A program made the translations under genes and the position numbers. From Ilyobacter_A sp963675185 (GTDB taxonomy: Bacteria > Fusobacteriota > Fusobacteriia > Fusobacteriales > Fusobacteriaceae), in the NCBI GenBank assembly GCA_963675185.2, contig CAXXOH010000002.1, forward strand, positions 186,001-250,000: a stretch of 64,000 nucleotides of DNA, read 5' to 3'. Under the pieces are notes generated by a model. It had not been told where the DNA came from, did no database searches, and saw only the letters and a list, made by a program, of their open reading frames with translations. Position 1 is the first letter of the stretch. Every line of letters begins with the position of its first letter. Shown piece after piece: positions 43,143-52,338 of this stretch.

Positions 43143-44600
43143 TTAATAATAGTTTTTAATCTCTTCCATTAATTTCACAAAATATTCCCAAACATTTTTA
43201 ACAGAGCTTATCTCCACTCTTTCTTCAGGGGTGTGTGCTCCATAGATGTTCGGACCAAAAGATATTATCTCTACATCTTCTCCTAATTTTTCTGAAAAAA
43301 TGCCACATTCAAGTCCTGCATGTATGGCTTTTATTTCTGCCTTATTCCCGGTAAATTTTTCATATATTTCCGCACAGACCTCTCTTATTCTAGATTGAGG
43401 CTTATATTTCCAAGCAGGATAGAAAGAATCCACATAAAATTCACACCCCAATACTTCTGACAAAGTCTCTAATTCCAGTTCTACAGTTCTTCTAAGAGAC
43501 TCAACAGAACTCCTTATAGCACTTTCTAGAATTACTGTATTTTCACCAGTTTTCACCACACCCAGGTTAAGAGAGCATTCCACCAGCCCCTCGATATCCA
43601 TACTCATACTTCTTATCCCATTTGCATGTAAAAAAATCGCATTTATAGTTTTTTTAGTACTTTCATTTGTCATCATCTCATCACTACTAGCTTCTACTCT
43701 TTCAATGTCTACAACAAATCCTGGATCACTCACCCTGTACTCATCTTTTATAACAGAGTTGTATTCATCTACAGCATGTCTCAAGGTTTCAAGATATCCT
43801 GCCCCCAATATTATAATTGCATCCGCTTCTCTAGGTATAGCATTGGATTTTGATCCACCATAAATCTCTACTATATTGAACTCCACTGTCTTGTGCAACT
43901 CTTTCAAAAATCTCCCTAAAAGTTTATTGGAATTCCCTTTCTGCTTGTGTATATCCGCACCGGAGTGCCCTCCTTCCAGACCCCTTACCTTTATCTTGTA
44001 CTCAGAAACGTCTCCTACAACAGCACACCTTTCAGCTGGCACGGTGAAAACCCCTCTCGAACCGCCCGCACAACTTACGTAAAACTCCCCCTCTTCCTCT
44101 GTGTCGATGTTTATCAAGATTTTCCCGCAAAGCTTAGATGGGTCTAGCCTCTCAGCTCCACTCATCCCCATCTCCTCATCCGATGTCAGAACGACCTCCA
44201 GGTTTGGGTGTGGCAGGTCGGAGTCTAAAATTGCCAATGAAAATGCGACGGCTATTCCGTTGTCGGCCCCTAGTGTGGTTCCATCTGCCTTTATGAACCC
44301 CCCGTCAATTTTTAATTTTATACCGTCTTTTTCAAAATCATGGACTGTATCTTGGTTTTTCTCGCACACCATGTCCATATGTCCCTGTATTATTACCGTT
44401 GGCACATGCTCATATCCTTCAGTGGCCTGCTTTTTTATTATCACGTTAAGCGCTTCGTCCTGTGTCACCTGCAGATTTCTGTCTTTTGCAAATTTAAGCA
44501 AATAATCGCTTATCCTTTTTTCATTTTTAGACCCCCTAGGGATACTGCTTATTTCCTCAAAATATTTCATTACAGTTTTCGGATCTAGATTTTCAAGCAT
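43143..44600 (-). CDS. pepD: Aminoacyl-histidine dipeptidase (M20 family)
   Basis: A 485-residue zinc peptidase that hydrolyses Xaa-His and other dipeptides. Metal and catalytic motifs are visible: IIQGHMDMV, TTLGADNGIAVAF, LTSDEEMGMSGAE, and near the C-terminus AIHAGLECGIF. ATG 44600 follows a GGAGGGGG stretch; a longer frame from 44642 lacks a site. Cytoplasmic (no signal). It is a single gene with its own terminator. Confidence 0.93.
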   Translation of the reverse strand: MLENLDPKTVMKYFEEISSIPRGSKNEKRISDYLLKFAKDRNLQVTQDEALNVIIKKQATEGYEHVPTVIIQGHMDMVCEKNQDTVHDFEKDGIKLKIDGGFIKADGTTLGADNGIAVAFSLAILDSDLPHPNLEVVLTSDEEMGMSGAERLDPSKLCGKILINIDTEEEGEFYVSCAGGSRGVFTVPAERCAVVGDVSEYKIKVRGLEGGHSGADIHKQKGNSNKLLGRFLKELHKTVEFNIVEIYGGSKSNAIPREADAIIILGAGYLETLRHAVDEYNSVIKDEYRVSDPGFVVDIERVEASSDEMMTNESTKKTINAIFLHANGIRSMSMDIEGLVECSLNLGVVKTGENTVILESAIRSSVESLRRTVELELETLSEVLGCEFYVDSFYPAWKYKPQSRIREVCAEIYEKFTGNKAEIKAIHAGLECGIFSEKLGEDVEIISFGPNIYGAHTPEERVEISSVKNVWEYFVKLMEEIKNYY

Positions 44601-44657
44601 CCTCGTAACCCCCTCCACGTATTCTAAAAAATTATTTCCCACTAAAGCAGATAAATT

Positions 44658-44680
44658 AAAACCGGCTAGAAGCCGGTTTT
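44658..44680 (-). terminator. Terminator of htpX
   Basis: AAAACCGGCT and AGCCGGTTTT form a 10-bp stem with a 3-base loop, beginning 1 base after the htpX stop codon. Confidence 0.85.
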
Positions 44681-44681
44681 C

Positions 44682-45512
44682 TTATTTCATGTTTTCCAAT
44701 CTTTTTATTCTCTCTTCCATCCTTGGATGAGTACTGAAAAGTTCTGCCATTTTCTCCCCAGAAAGTGGATTTACTATAAACATATGAGAGGTTGCCGGAC
44801 TAGCGTCCATGTGTATGTTCCTGCTCCACATATCCAGCTTCCTTAAAGCTCCGCTCAGGTATCTCGGATCTCCGCACACCCTCGCCCCGAACTGGTCAGC
44901 TTTATATTCTCTGGTTCTGGATATAGCCATCTGCACAAGCATAGCAGCTATTGGAGCTAAAATTGCCGTTAGTATTATTGCCACAGGGTTGGAATCTTCC
45001 TCATCATCCCTGCCAAAGAATGCTGCCCATCTCGCCATATGCGCCAGATAAGTTATCGCCCCGGCTATGGCTGCAGCAACAGTGCTTATAAGTATATCCC
45101 GGTTGTACACATGTCCCAGCTCGTGACCTATAACCCCGGCCAGCTCATGTTCATCCAGTATTTCAAGTATACCGGTGGTAACTGCAACAGCTGCATTTTT
45201 AGGGTTTCTCCCCGTAGCAAACGCATTTGGCTGTCTTTGCGGTATTATATACACCTTCGGCATAGGCAGTTTTGCAGTTTTTGCTAAATTTTCAACTGTA
45301 CTGTAAAGGGCTGGATTGGTCTGCCTGTTTACCTCCTGCGCCCTGTACATAGACAATACGATCTTATCACTGTACCAGTAACTAATAAAATTCATTAAAA
45401 ATGAAAAAATAAGAGCTATAGTCATTCCAGACCTTCCGCCTATTAGGTTTCCTAAAAAAAGAAGCATCAGCGTTAAAAAGGTCATCAGAAAAAAAGTTCT
45501 CAAGTTCTTCAT
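44682..45512 (-). CDS. htpX: Membrane zinc metalloprotease HtpX
   Basis: A 276-residue M48 protease. Two N-terminal helices (FFLMTFLTLMLLFLGNLIGG and MTIALIFSFLMNFISYWY) precede the catalytic HELGH (about residue 128) and, further on, AITYLA and ILAPIAAMLVQMAI helices. The third ligand Glu lies in SRTREYKADQFGA. It degrades misfolded membrane proteins. The family length is about 280-295, so it is complete. GGAGGTG lies 12 bases before the ATG, a rather long spacing. Confidence 0.93.
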   Translation of the reverse strand: MKNLRTFFLMTFLTLMLLFLGNLIGGRSGMTIALIFSFLMNFISYWYSDKIVLSMYRAQEVNRQTNPALYSTVENLAKTAKLPMPKVYIIPQRQPNAFATGRNPKNAAVAVTTGILEILDEHELAGVIGHELGHVYNRDILISTVAAAIAGAITYLAHMARWAAFFGRDDEEDSNPVAIILTAILAPIAAMLVQMAISRTREYKADQFGARVCGDPRYLSGALRKLDMWSRNIHMDASPATSHMFIVNPLSGEKMAELFSTHPRMEERIKRLENMK

Positions 45513-45627
45513 GATGTTGTGTGCACCTCCATAAAAAAAATTCTCTCCCGTTGTTCCTTACTCTAATTTTACATAATTTTTGTGATTTTTAAAAGAAATT
45601 TTTAAATCCCCGTAAAATTTTTTAGAA

Positions 45628-46881
45628 TTATTTTGCTAACTTTTCATTTAAGGCACTTATTTCAAACCCATACTTTTCTTTCAATTCTTTAAGCGGTTTG
45701 TCTATTGGAAAATCCTTTGGCAGCCCAAACCTATTTATAAGTTCCAACTCTTCTACTCCAGTCTCTGAACTTATACCCGCTACACTCATGCTTCCCTTTA
45801 TTTGGAACCCTGCTTCTGCCGCCTCAACTCCGCTTTCCTCAAGTATACCCCTCACAATATCCCCAACGCTTCCGTGGTCGAACTCTATATTTTTTCCCTT
45901 CAAGACTTCCTCCGCATCTTTTAACATCATGTCAGGCGGCACATCCTTCATTTTTATTCCAAGTTTCTTGTACAGTTTTTCAAGCGGTATCCCAAACTCT
46001 TTCGATACTATAGACAGCGTCATCCATCCCCTTGCATTTTCTGGGTTTGATTTCAATATCTCATTTATGTTCAACGGGGTAGTTTCCCAGTAACCAAGTA
46101 TTCTAGATCCGCCTATAATCCCTACATATATCACTAGGCCAAACAAAAATACTGTAGACGGCCTCACAACTTTCTTATGTATCCTGGCTGAGATGGAGTT
46201 AGGATTAGTCGGGCAGGTCTCCAAGCATTCCAGGCAGTTTATGCACTCTGAGCTTCCAACCTCACTTATTTCAGCTACCCTTATATTTACAGGGCAGGCG
46301 TACTTGCAGAAGAACCTATCAAAAAATATCGAAGCCAAAAGGGGTATAGTTAGTACCGTAAATCCGATTAAATATTCATTCAACAGCTCTCCTATGCCGG
46401 CCAGTATATGTGCATAGGCTGCGAAAGGGTCGTAGCTATTTACTACAAGTTCCCCAGTTCTCCAGGTAAAATAAATTATGGCGATGAATACAACGTATTT
46501 TAAGTACCTTAACTTTCTGTCCAATCTAGCCGGAATCTCATACCTCTTTTTAAGAATTTTTTTGCCGAGCTTTCCGAAAAGCTCCTGCATCGTTCCCAGG
46601 ACGCATATCCATGCGCAAAAATATCTAGCTAAGAAAACTGCTAAAACCAAAGTTGCCGCCAGCAAAACCATGTTGGAAGTGTAGAGTTTTTTTATGAATT
46701 CACCCTTTGTAAACAACCAGTAAAATGCTTCTATGCCCCCAAAAGGGCATATTGTGTGGGTGCTCGAAGCTCCGTCCGGCCCGCCGCTTATAATTTGATG
46801 TCTAAATGCTGCTATGGTTACAAGTGCTAAAAAAAATATTTGAGTTGCATGTCTAAATACCTTGGCTTTAAATCTCACCAT
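45628..46881 (-). CDS. Membrane 4Fe-4S polyferredoxin-like protein (NapH/CcoG type)
   Basis: A 417-residue protein with about five transmembrane helices in the first 280 residues. Cysteine motifs are ICPFGG, FCAWICVLG, RFFCKYACP and CINCLECLETCP, of NapH/NosR/RdxA type, so electron transfer across the membrane is likely. The C-terminal 140 residues are soluble and hold helical repeats (WMTLSIVSKEFGIPLEKLYKKLGI, ELELINRFGLPKDFPID) related to small helical modules found in some Fe-S and FMN-binding redox proteins. It follows the Spy-like gene and two-component system on the same strand, so it may share their control. Confidence 0.8.
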   Translation of the reverse strand: MVRFKAKVFRHATQIFFLALVTIAAFRHQIISGGPDGASSTHTICPFGGIEAFYWLFTKGEFIKKLYTSNMVLLAATLVLAVFLARYFCAWICVLGTMQELFGKLGKKILKKRYEIPARLDRKLRYLKYVVFIAIIYFTWRTGELVVNSYDPFAAYAHILAGIGELLNEYLIGFTVLTIPLLASIFFDRFFCKYACPVNIRVAEISEVGSSECINCLECLETCPTNPNSISARIHKKVVRPSTVFLFGLVIYVGIIGGSRILGYWETTPLNINEILKSNPENARGWMTLSIVSKEFGIPLEKLYKKLGIKMKDVPPDMMLKDAEEVLKGKNIEFDHGSVGDIVRGILEESGVEAAEAGFQIKGSMSVAGISSETGVEELELINRFGLPKDFPIDKPLKELKEKYGFEISALNEKLAK

Positions 46882-46930
46882 ATCCCTTCCATATATATAA
46901 TTTTATGTTACAATTATTTAGGCTCAGCAA

Positions 46931-46957
46931 AAAAACAGAGGGAAGTTTCTTCCCTCT
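46931..46957 (-). terminator. Terminator after the Spy-like gene
   Basis: AGAGGGAA (46937-46944) pairs with TTCCCTCT (46950-46957); on the minus strand T7-type sequence follows. It separates the Spy-like gene from the Fe-S gene. Confidence 0.65.
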
Positions 46958-46971
46958 TCCCGTATCTATTG

Positions 46972-47436
46972 CTAATATCTTCTCATATGGTGCCCTTCAT
47001 AGTCATCCATCATGTGGTGGTCTCTGTAGCCTCTCATATAACCTTCACCTATGAAATCGTCTCCGAATGTTTTCCTTATTTCTTCCCTGTATCTAAGTCT
47101 GTTGCCATCGAGCTTTTCCATTAGCCTGTACTTTTCTGAATTTAGTTTATTGACTTTTTCCCAGTCCACTTTATCCTGTATTGTAAGCCTTTCCATTTCC
47201 AAGTTTTTTGCACGGATTTCTATTAGCAGCTTTTCATTTTCTTGGAAATGTTTATTCTGCATTGCCTCAAATTTTTTGTAGTCGTTATCAGACAATTTCC
47301 TCTCTGCGTACTCTTCCATCATATACCCTCTATGATAGTAGTCGCCTCTTCCAGACTGACCTCTACCTGATCCACGTGCGAATAGTAGTGCAGAAACTAT
47401 CAATACACCCAATACCAATAAAATTCTTTTCATCAT
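46972..47436 (-). CDS. Spy/CpxP-like periplasmic protein
   Basis: A 154-residue secreted protein. The signal peptide (RILLVLGVLIVSALLFA) is followed by a Gly/Arg-rich stretch, a long helical region (KKFEAMQNKHFQENEKLLIE, EMERLTIQDKVDWEKVNKLN) and a His/Met/Tyr-rich tail (RDHHMMDDYEGHHMRRY). The helical hairpin with LTxxQ-like spacing recalls Spy/CpxP/ZraP chaperone-metal sensors; the His-rich tail suggests metal binding. It follows its own histidine kinase gene, with the response-regulator box upstream, matching the Cpx/Zra scheme. Confidence 0.7.
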   Translation of the reverse strand: MMKRILLVLGVLIVSALLFARGSGRGQSGRGDYYHRGYMMEEYAERKLSDNDYKKFEAMQNKHFQENEKLLIEIRAKNLEMERLTIQDKVDWEKVNKLNSEKYRLMEKLDGNRLRYREEIRKTFGDDFIGEGYMRGYRDHHMMDDYEGHHMRRY

Positions 47437-47483
47437 TTGACACCCCTTTCATACTGTTATCTAATATTATATTACTATTGTCA

Positions 47484-47504
47484 TGTGACCAGTTTGTGTC
47501 CACT
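47484..47504 (-). promoter_or_regulatory. Response-regulator box upstream of the Spy-like gene
   Basis: On the minus strand AGTGGACAC-AAAC-TGGTCACA holds two direct half sites TGGACAC and TGGTCAC with an 11-base period. The same motif (one base different in the half site) lies upstream of the response-regulator gene at 49637. An additional 10-bp inverted repeat CCTTTCATAC/GTATGAAAGG (47445-47454, 47505-47514) surrounds the region. Confidence 0.65.
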
Positions 47505-47524
47505 GTATGAAAGGTAAATGAATA

Positions 47525-48946
47525 TTATATTTTCTTTAAGTCAAACCAGAATTTTACCCCTTTTTCTGTATTAAGCGCCCCGTAATTGCCGTCTATCTTG
47601 CTCAATATTCCAGCTATAACAGCAAGTCCTAAGCCGCCGCTTCCACCATATTTCCTGGTCCTGGACTTATCCAACTTATAAAATGGCTTCCAAAGATTTT
47701 CCATCTCCAAGTCAGGTATCTGCATTCCGCTATTTTCTATTTCCACTACCGCTCTATCCCTGTTCACAAAACAACTTATCAGAAGTTCACCATTTTCATC
47801 ACCGTATTTCAAAGCGTTGCTCAAAAAATTTGACATTACCCTCTCCATAGATCTTTTGTTGGCAGAAACCTTTATACCCCTTGCAAGTTTAAGCTTTATG
47901 TCCACCTTCTTCTCCTCGAATAGTCTCTTGAACCTCTTGACTTCGTTTAATACCGTCTCCTCTAAGTCTACATCTTCAATTTTCAGAACCTTGCTTTTGT
48001 CTTCCAGCTCCATCAGGGTCAATAGTTCGCTGACAAGGTTTGAGATGTTGTTCCCCTCTTCTATTATGGAGTCGTAGTAGTAGTCCTTTTCCCCTTCGTC
48101 CACCACTCCCTCCTTGAGGCTTTCGGCGTAGGTGTTTATTATGGCTATTGGGGTTTTTATCTCGTGTGAGGCTGCCGATATGAATTCCCTTCTTAGTTCA
48201 TCGACCCTCTTTTCCTTTTCTATGTCCTCTTTAAGTTTCTCGTTGGCTATTTTTAGTTCTCCGATATTCCTTTCCAAGCTATAAGAAAGATGGTTTACGC
48301 TTTCTCCTAGCTGCTGCAGCTCGTCTCCACTATTCACAGCACACTTTTCACGGAAGTTTAAGTTAGCTATATTTTGTGCTATGCGGTTAATATCGTTTAT
48401 AGGTCTGGTCATTTTCACCGAAAATAGATAGCTTATTAGAGCCCCAACAAAAATAGACGCTATTCCAAGATAGAGATAAAATCTGTTAAATATATCAACA
48501 GTTTCTTTCACCGAGCTGATGGGAGTGCTTATTATTATCAACTCTCCATCACTATTTTTCGTCACAACATTCATAAGCTCTATATTCAGCGTAGGGTGCC
48601 TGTTTTCCACTCTTGTTATCTGTCCAGGCTCTAATTCCTGTAGCTTGCTGTAATCAAATATACCCATAGCGCTCCCCATCATCCTACGATGCATGCCGTA
48701 CATACCCCGGGGCTCTTTGTCGTTCACCCTTATTCCTATGTTATAACTTGCCTCCAGCCTCTCAAACTGTTCTGGATTTACCTTTCCGGAGGATATCCCT
48801 TTTGCTATCTCAACCAGCTCCTTGTTTTTAGCCTTCAGATAGTAGCCGGTTAGGTAAAACCTGCTCAGAATTGCCCCTGTCCCCAATATGCTCAATATGA
48901 GTATTAAATTCATCAAAAATGCCTTTTCCAAAATACTCTTTTTCAT
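47525..48946 (-). CDS. Sensor histidine kinase
   Basis: A 473-residue kinase with two membrane helices (about residues 9-31 and 160-182) flanking a periplasmic sensor domain, then HAMP (VKMTRPINDINRIAQN), HisKA with the H-box FISAASHEIKTPIAI, and HATPase (N-box NFLSNALKYGDENGEL, G-box GSGGLGLAVIAGIL). It should phosphorylate the response regulator encoded just upstream (3-base gap). The periplasmic domain and the neighbouring Spy-like protein suggest envelope stress or metal sensing. Confidence 0.93.
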   Translation of the reverse strand: MKKSILEKAFLMNLILILSILGTGAILSRFYLTGYYLKAKNKELVEIAKGISSGKVNPEQFERLEASYNIGIRVNDKEPRGMYGMHRRMMGSAMGIFDYSKLQELEPGQITRVENRHPTLNIELMNVVTKNSDGELIIISTPISSVKETVDIFNRFYLYLGIASIFVGALISYLFSVKMTRPINDINRIAQNIANLNFREKCAVNSGDELQQLGESVNHLSYSLERNIGELKIANEKLKEDIEKEKRVDELRREFISAASHEIKTPIAIINTYAESLKEGVVDEGEKDYYYDSIIEEGNNISNLVSELLTLMELEDKSKVLKIEDVDLEETVLNEVKRFKRLFEEKKVDIKLKLARGIKVSANKRSMERVMSNFLSNALKYGDENGELLISCFVNRDRAVVEIENSGMQIPDLEMENLWKPFYKLDKSRTRKYGGSGGLGLAVIAGILSKIDGNYGALNTEKGVKFWFDLKKI

Positions 48947-48949
48947 GGC

Positions 48950-49603
48950 CTATCCCTCAAATCTATATCCATATCCCCTGACGGTCTCAATAAACTTTTC
49001 ATCCAGCTTTTTTCTTAACTTTTTTATATGAGTATCCACAGTGCGAAACTCACCGTAATAGCTGTAGTCCCATACGTTATTCAATATCTGCTCCCTGCTA
49101 AGTGCTATGCCCCTGTTTTTGGCGAGGTATATTAAAAGCTCATATTCTTTTGGCGCAAGCTTCACCTCATTTTCTCCGTAATAAACCCTATGGGCATCTT
49201 CATCTATCTCAAGCTCTCCAAATTTCAGGATGCTGTTTTGAAGTTTTTTCCTGTTTAAAAGGACCTTTATCCTTGCAAGAAGAACTCCGAGGCTAAAAGG
49301 CTTCTTCAGATAATCGTCTGCACCTAACTCCAGCCCGAAAATCTCGTCAGACTCCGCTCCCCTTGCAGTAAGCATTAATATGGGTACATCACTTGAGCTC
49401 CTTATCTCCCTGCAAACACTCCACCCGTCCATTTTAGGAAGCATTATATCCAATATAATTAAATCAAACTTTTCATTTTGGGAAATATATAGCCCTTCCT
49501 TGCCGTCCTCAGCTTCGTGAACCTCATACCCATTTTTTTCCAGGTAGTTTTTCACAACCCTTCTTATTTTCCCCTCATCCTCTACTATCAAGACCTTTTT
49601 CAT
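48950..49603 (-). CDS. OmpR-family response regulator
   Basis: A 217-residue protein. The receiver has VEDEGK, phosphoacceptor Asp in LIILDIMLPKMDGW, T in LMLTARGAES and K in LKKPFSLG. The winged-helix output domain ends VDTHIKKLRKKLDEKFIETVRGYGYRFEG. GAGGTGACACTTC precedes the ATG. The candidate box 49637-49657 lies about 40 bases upstream, consistent with autoregulation. Confidence 0.94.
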   Translation of the reverse strand: MKKVLIVEDEGKIRRVVKNYLEKNGYEVHEAEDGKEGLYISQNEKFDLIILDIMLPKMDGWSVCREIRSSSDVPILMLTARGAESDEIFGLELGADDYLKKPFSLGVLLARIKVLLNRKKLQNSILKFGELEIDEDAHRVYYGENEVKLAPKEYELLIYLAKNRGIALSREQILNNVWDYSYYGEFRTVDTHIKKLRKKLDEKFIETVRGYGYRFEG

Positions 49604-49636
49604 GAAGTGTCACCTCAACTTATCTTAGCACTCTAT

Positions 49637-49657
49637 TGTGAACAACCCGTGTCCACT
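49637..49657 (-). promoter_or_regulatory. Response-regulator box upstream of the RR gene
   Basis: On the minus strand AGTGGACAC-GGGT-TGTTCACA has two half sites with an 11-base period, matching the box at 47484. It overlaps the recQ stop codon. Confidence 0.65.
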
Positions 49658-51569
49658 ACTGCTTCTTCAATGTTTCTATCAAAATATTTCGAAGTTCTTC
49701 CAATTCAATATTTAGCTGTAGCCTTTTCAGAAGCTCATAGAGCTTCTCGTCGTTTAAATCAATCTGAAAATCCCCATCATTTTTCCCGCTTCCCAGGTGG
49801 CTGTGTATCACTTTTAGGAGTTCCTCTCCATAACTTTTGAATTTTTGATTACCTACGCCTCGTATTTGCAGCATCTCCCACCTATTTTTTGGTTTCTTCT
49901 CAGCCATCTCTATTAGGGTAGCGTCCGAAAGTATTATATAAGGAGGCAAGTTTTCACGTTTTGCTATCTCCTCTCTCACCTCAGAGAGTTTTTCAAACAA
50001 CTCGTCCTCATAGAAGAAGTCCAGTGCATCTTCTTTTCTAAAAACCCTTTCGAGACCAGATATCACTTTGTACGCTTTTTTAGTGAGCCTTAAAACAGGA
50101 TAGGAACCGTTTGTTAGCTCCAGGTAGGATCCCAAAATCAAAAACTCTATGAACTCGCTCAACTCGTTTCTGGTCATACCGCTTAATATCCCGTATGTGC
50201 TCAGCATATTCAGGCTGTTCCTCTCTATTTTGTTCCCTTCTTCTCCCAACAAAACAGTTACCACAGTGGATATGCCGAATTTCTGCTTCATCCTCCCCAC
50301 ACAGGAAAATACTTTTTGAGCCCTCACGGTTACATCCTGTATGCTCTCATCTTTCCTGCAATTTGAGCAGTGGCCGCAGTATGATTTTGGATTTTTTTCA
50401 CCGAAATATTTTAATATATATTCAGTGAGGCACCCCTCAGTATGGCAGTACTCCATCATCTTTTGAAGTTTCAGATACTTTTCCTTTTTATATTCAGGAG
50501 CTGTCTCCCTGTTTGAATCTATAAAATACTCCTGCACTCCTATATCTTCCTCATTGTAGATAAGAATGCACTCCGCCTGTACCCCGTCCCTGCCGGCCCT
50601 GCCGGCTTCCTGGTAATATGACTCTATATCTTTTGGTATGTTGCAGTGTATGACGAATCTGACGTTTGACTTGTCTATCCCCATACCAAAAGCGTTGGTG
50701 GCTATCATTACCCTGACTCTGTCATATATGAAGTTTTCCTGGTTCTTCTTTCTCTCCTCTTCGCTTAAACCTGCGTGGTACCTGGACACACTTACTCCCT
50801 TGCCCGCCAGCAACGAATATATCCTGTCCACCTCTTTTCTCGTAGAGGCGTAGATTATTCCGGACTTTTTATTATTTTTCTCCAAATAGTTTCTGGCAAA
50901 TTCAAAGCTGTCCTCGTCTTCCACCACCTTTAGTGAGAGGTTTTCCCTGCTGAAACCGGATATGAATTCCACAGGGTCTATCAACCCAAGCTTGTTCAAA
51001 ACATCCTTTCTTACTTTTGGCGTAGCAGTAGCAGTTAGGGCTGCCACTGGTACCCTTTCATCCAGCTTTTCTATAAACTTAGGGATTTCAAGGTATGATT
51101 TTCTAAAGTCGTGCCCCCACTGTGATATGCAGTGGGCCTCGTCAACAGCTATAAGTGAGATCTTTTTTCCGCTTATCAGTTCGTAAAAGTTATCCAGTAC
51201 CAGCCTTTCTGGGGCCACATATACAAGCTTTACTTTCTTAGATTTCAGCTTTCTCATGGCATCTATATACTCTTCCCTGTTCAAACTACTGTTTATATAT
51301 ATAGACGACACACCTATACTATTTAGTGTATCCACCTGGTCCTTCATAAGGGATATCAACGGAGATATCACTATTGTGATACCTTCAAACAATATTGCCG
51401 GTACCTGATAGCATATAGACTTTCCTCCGCCGGTAGGTAAAATACCCAAAATATCCTTTTTATTCAGTATATTTTCTATTATGATTTTCTGTCCATTCCT
51501 AAACTCATTGTACCCATAATACTTTTTCAATATATACTTAGCCTTTTTCCACATACCTACCATCCCCAT
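49656..51569 (-). CDS. recQ: ATP-dependent DNA helicase RecQ
   Basis: A 637-residue 3'-5' helicase. Motifs include Walker A PTGGGKSICYQVP, VISPLISLMKDQ, DEAHCISQWGHDFR, ALTATATP and QEAGRAGRDG. The RQC zinc ligands are YCHTEGC and KSYCGHCSNCRK. A C-terminal HRDC domain (REEIAKRENLPPYIILSDATLIEMAEKKPKNR...) completes the RecQ layout. AGGAGAAAAAA precedes the ATG. It acts in recombination and fork repair. Confidence 0.95.
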   Translation of the reverse strand: MGMVGMWKKAKYILKKYYGYNEFRNGQKIIIENILNKKDILGILPTGGGKSICYQVPAILFEGITIVISPLISLMKDQVDTLNSIGVSSIYINSSLNREEYIDAMRKLKSKKVKLVYVAPERLVLDNFYELISGKKISLIAVDEAHCISQWGHDFRKSYLEIPKFIEKLDERVPVAALTATATPKVRKDVLNKLGLIDPVEFISGFSRENLSLKVVEDEDSFEFARNYLEKNNKKSGIIYASTRKEVDRIYSLLAGKGVSVSRYHAGLSEEERKKNQENFIYDRVRVMIATNAFGMGIDKSNVRFVIHCNIPKDIESYYQEAGRAGRDGVQAECILIYNEEDIGVQEYFIDSNRETAPEYKKEKYLKLQKMMEYCHTEGCLTEYILKYFGEKNPKSYCGHCSNCRKDESIQDVTVRAQKVFSCVGRMKQKFGISTVVTVLLGEEGNKIERNSLNMLSTYGILSGMTRNELSEFIEFLILGSYLELTNGSYPVLRLTKKAYKVISGLERVFRKEDALDFFYEDELFEKLSEVREEIAKRENLPPYIILSDATLIEMAEKKPKNRWEMLQIRGVGNQKFKSYGEELLKVIHSHLGSGKNDGDFQIDLNDEKLYELLKRLQLNIELEELRNILIETLKKQ

Positions 51570-51780
51570 TTTTTTCTCCTATTAATAATACTATATTTCA
51601 AGCATTCTTTCAAAGAGTTTCCACATTCACACTTTTTAAAACATCGACAAATTACGGCAATTTTCCTGCTATTTGCCTTTTTTACTACCCAATTTAATGA
51701 AAATTTGATATTTTTTTAGTTCGGGTTAAAGTCTAGATACAGAATGATCTTTTAATGTTTTCAATTAATATTTATTCTTT

Positions 51781-51809
51781 TTGGATAGCACTCAAGAATA
51801 GTGTATAAT
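51781..51809 (+). promoter_or_regulatory. Promoter of the 119-residue unknown gene
   Basis: TTGGAT (51781-51786) and TATAAT (51804-51809) with a 17-base spacer, 43 bases before the start. The rest of the 280-base gap after recQ holds no gene. Confidence 0.7.
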
Positions 51810-51852
51810 TTAAATAGAGAGTCTACTCTCGTAACATAAAGGAGGCGGTATT

Positions 51853-52212
51853 ATGGATAAACTTTCATTTACTAAAGTAGAAAAAGAATTTTGGCCTAAA
51901 TTTAGGGACGAAATCAATCACGCCAGAAATACTGTAGAAGTTTCAGGTATATTTTCCATCACAGTTGCTGAATTTTTAAAAGAAGTGCTAGACGAAAAAG
52001 AAATAGTTGGAGATTACATCGAGTTTTTGCCTGACGAGCCATGCCACTATAAATTCGACTCAGAGATATTGAATAATAAAAAATTCAGGGAAACTTTTAG
52101 TTCCTCTGATTTAGGAAATATAATTGATAGATTCGTGCACGCTGCAAACAGTAGATATGTCCATCTTAGCAAGCTTCCTGAAAAAACAAACTCTAAAATC
52201 AAAAGACATTAA
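51853..52212 (+). CDS. Conserved-looking soluble protein of unknown function
   Basis: A 119-residue protein, acidic in the middle and basic at the end, with no signal or membrane segment. It contains FWPKFRDEINHARNTVEVSG, EFLKEVLDEKEIVGDYIEFL and a His-rich segment around RFVHAANSRYVHLSK. I do not recognise a family. A promoter, AAGGAGGCGG site and terminator make it a clean single-gene unit. Confidence 0.7.
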   Translation: MDKLSFTKVEKEFWPKFRDEINHARNTVEVSGIFSITVAEFLKEVLDEKEIVGDYIEFLPDEPCHYKFDSEILNNKKFRETFSSSDLGNIIDRFVHAANSRYVHLSKLPEKTNSKIKRH

Positions 52213-52238
52213 GCCTCTGTTTTCAGAGGCTTTTTTTG
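52212..52238 (+). terminator. Terminator of the 119-residue gene
   Basis: AGCCTCTG (52212-52219) pairs with CAGAGGCT (52224-52231), followed by T7. It begins at the last base of the stop codon. Confidence 0.85.
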
Positions 52239-52338
52239 TGCTCTTATTTTTCAGAAGCCTACAAATACCACTTGTGATTTTAAACAACTTAAAGTAAAAT
52301 TATACTATAACAATCTTTTCTAGAAATGAGGAGGTACT

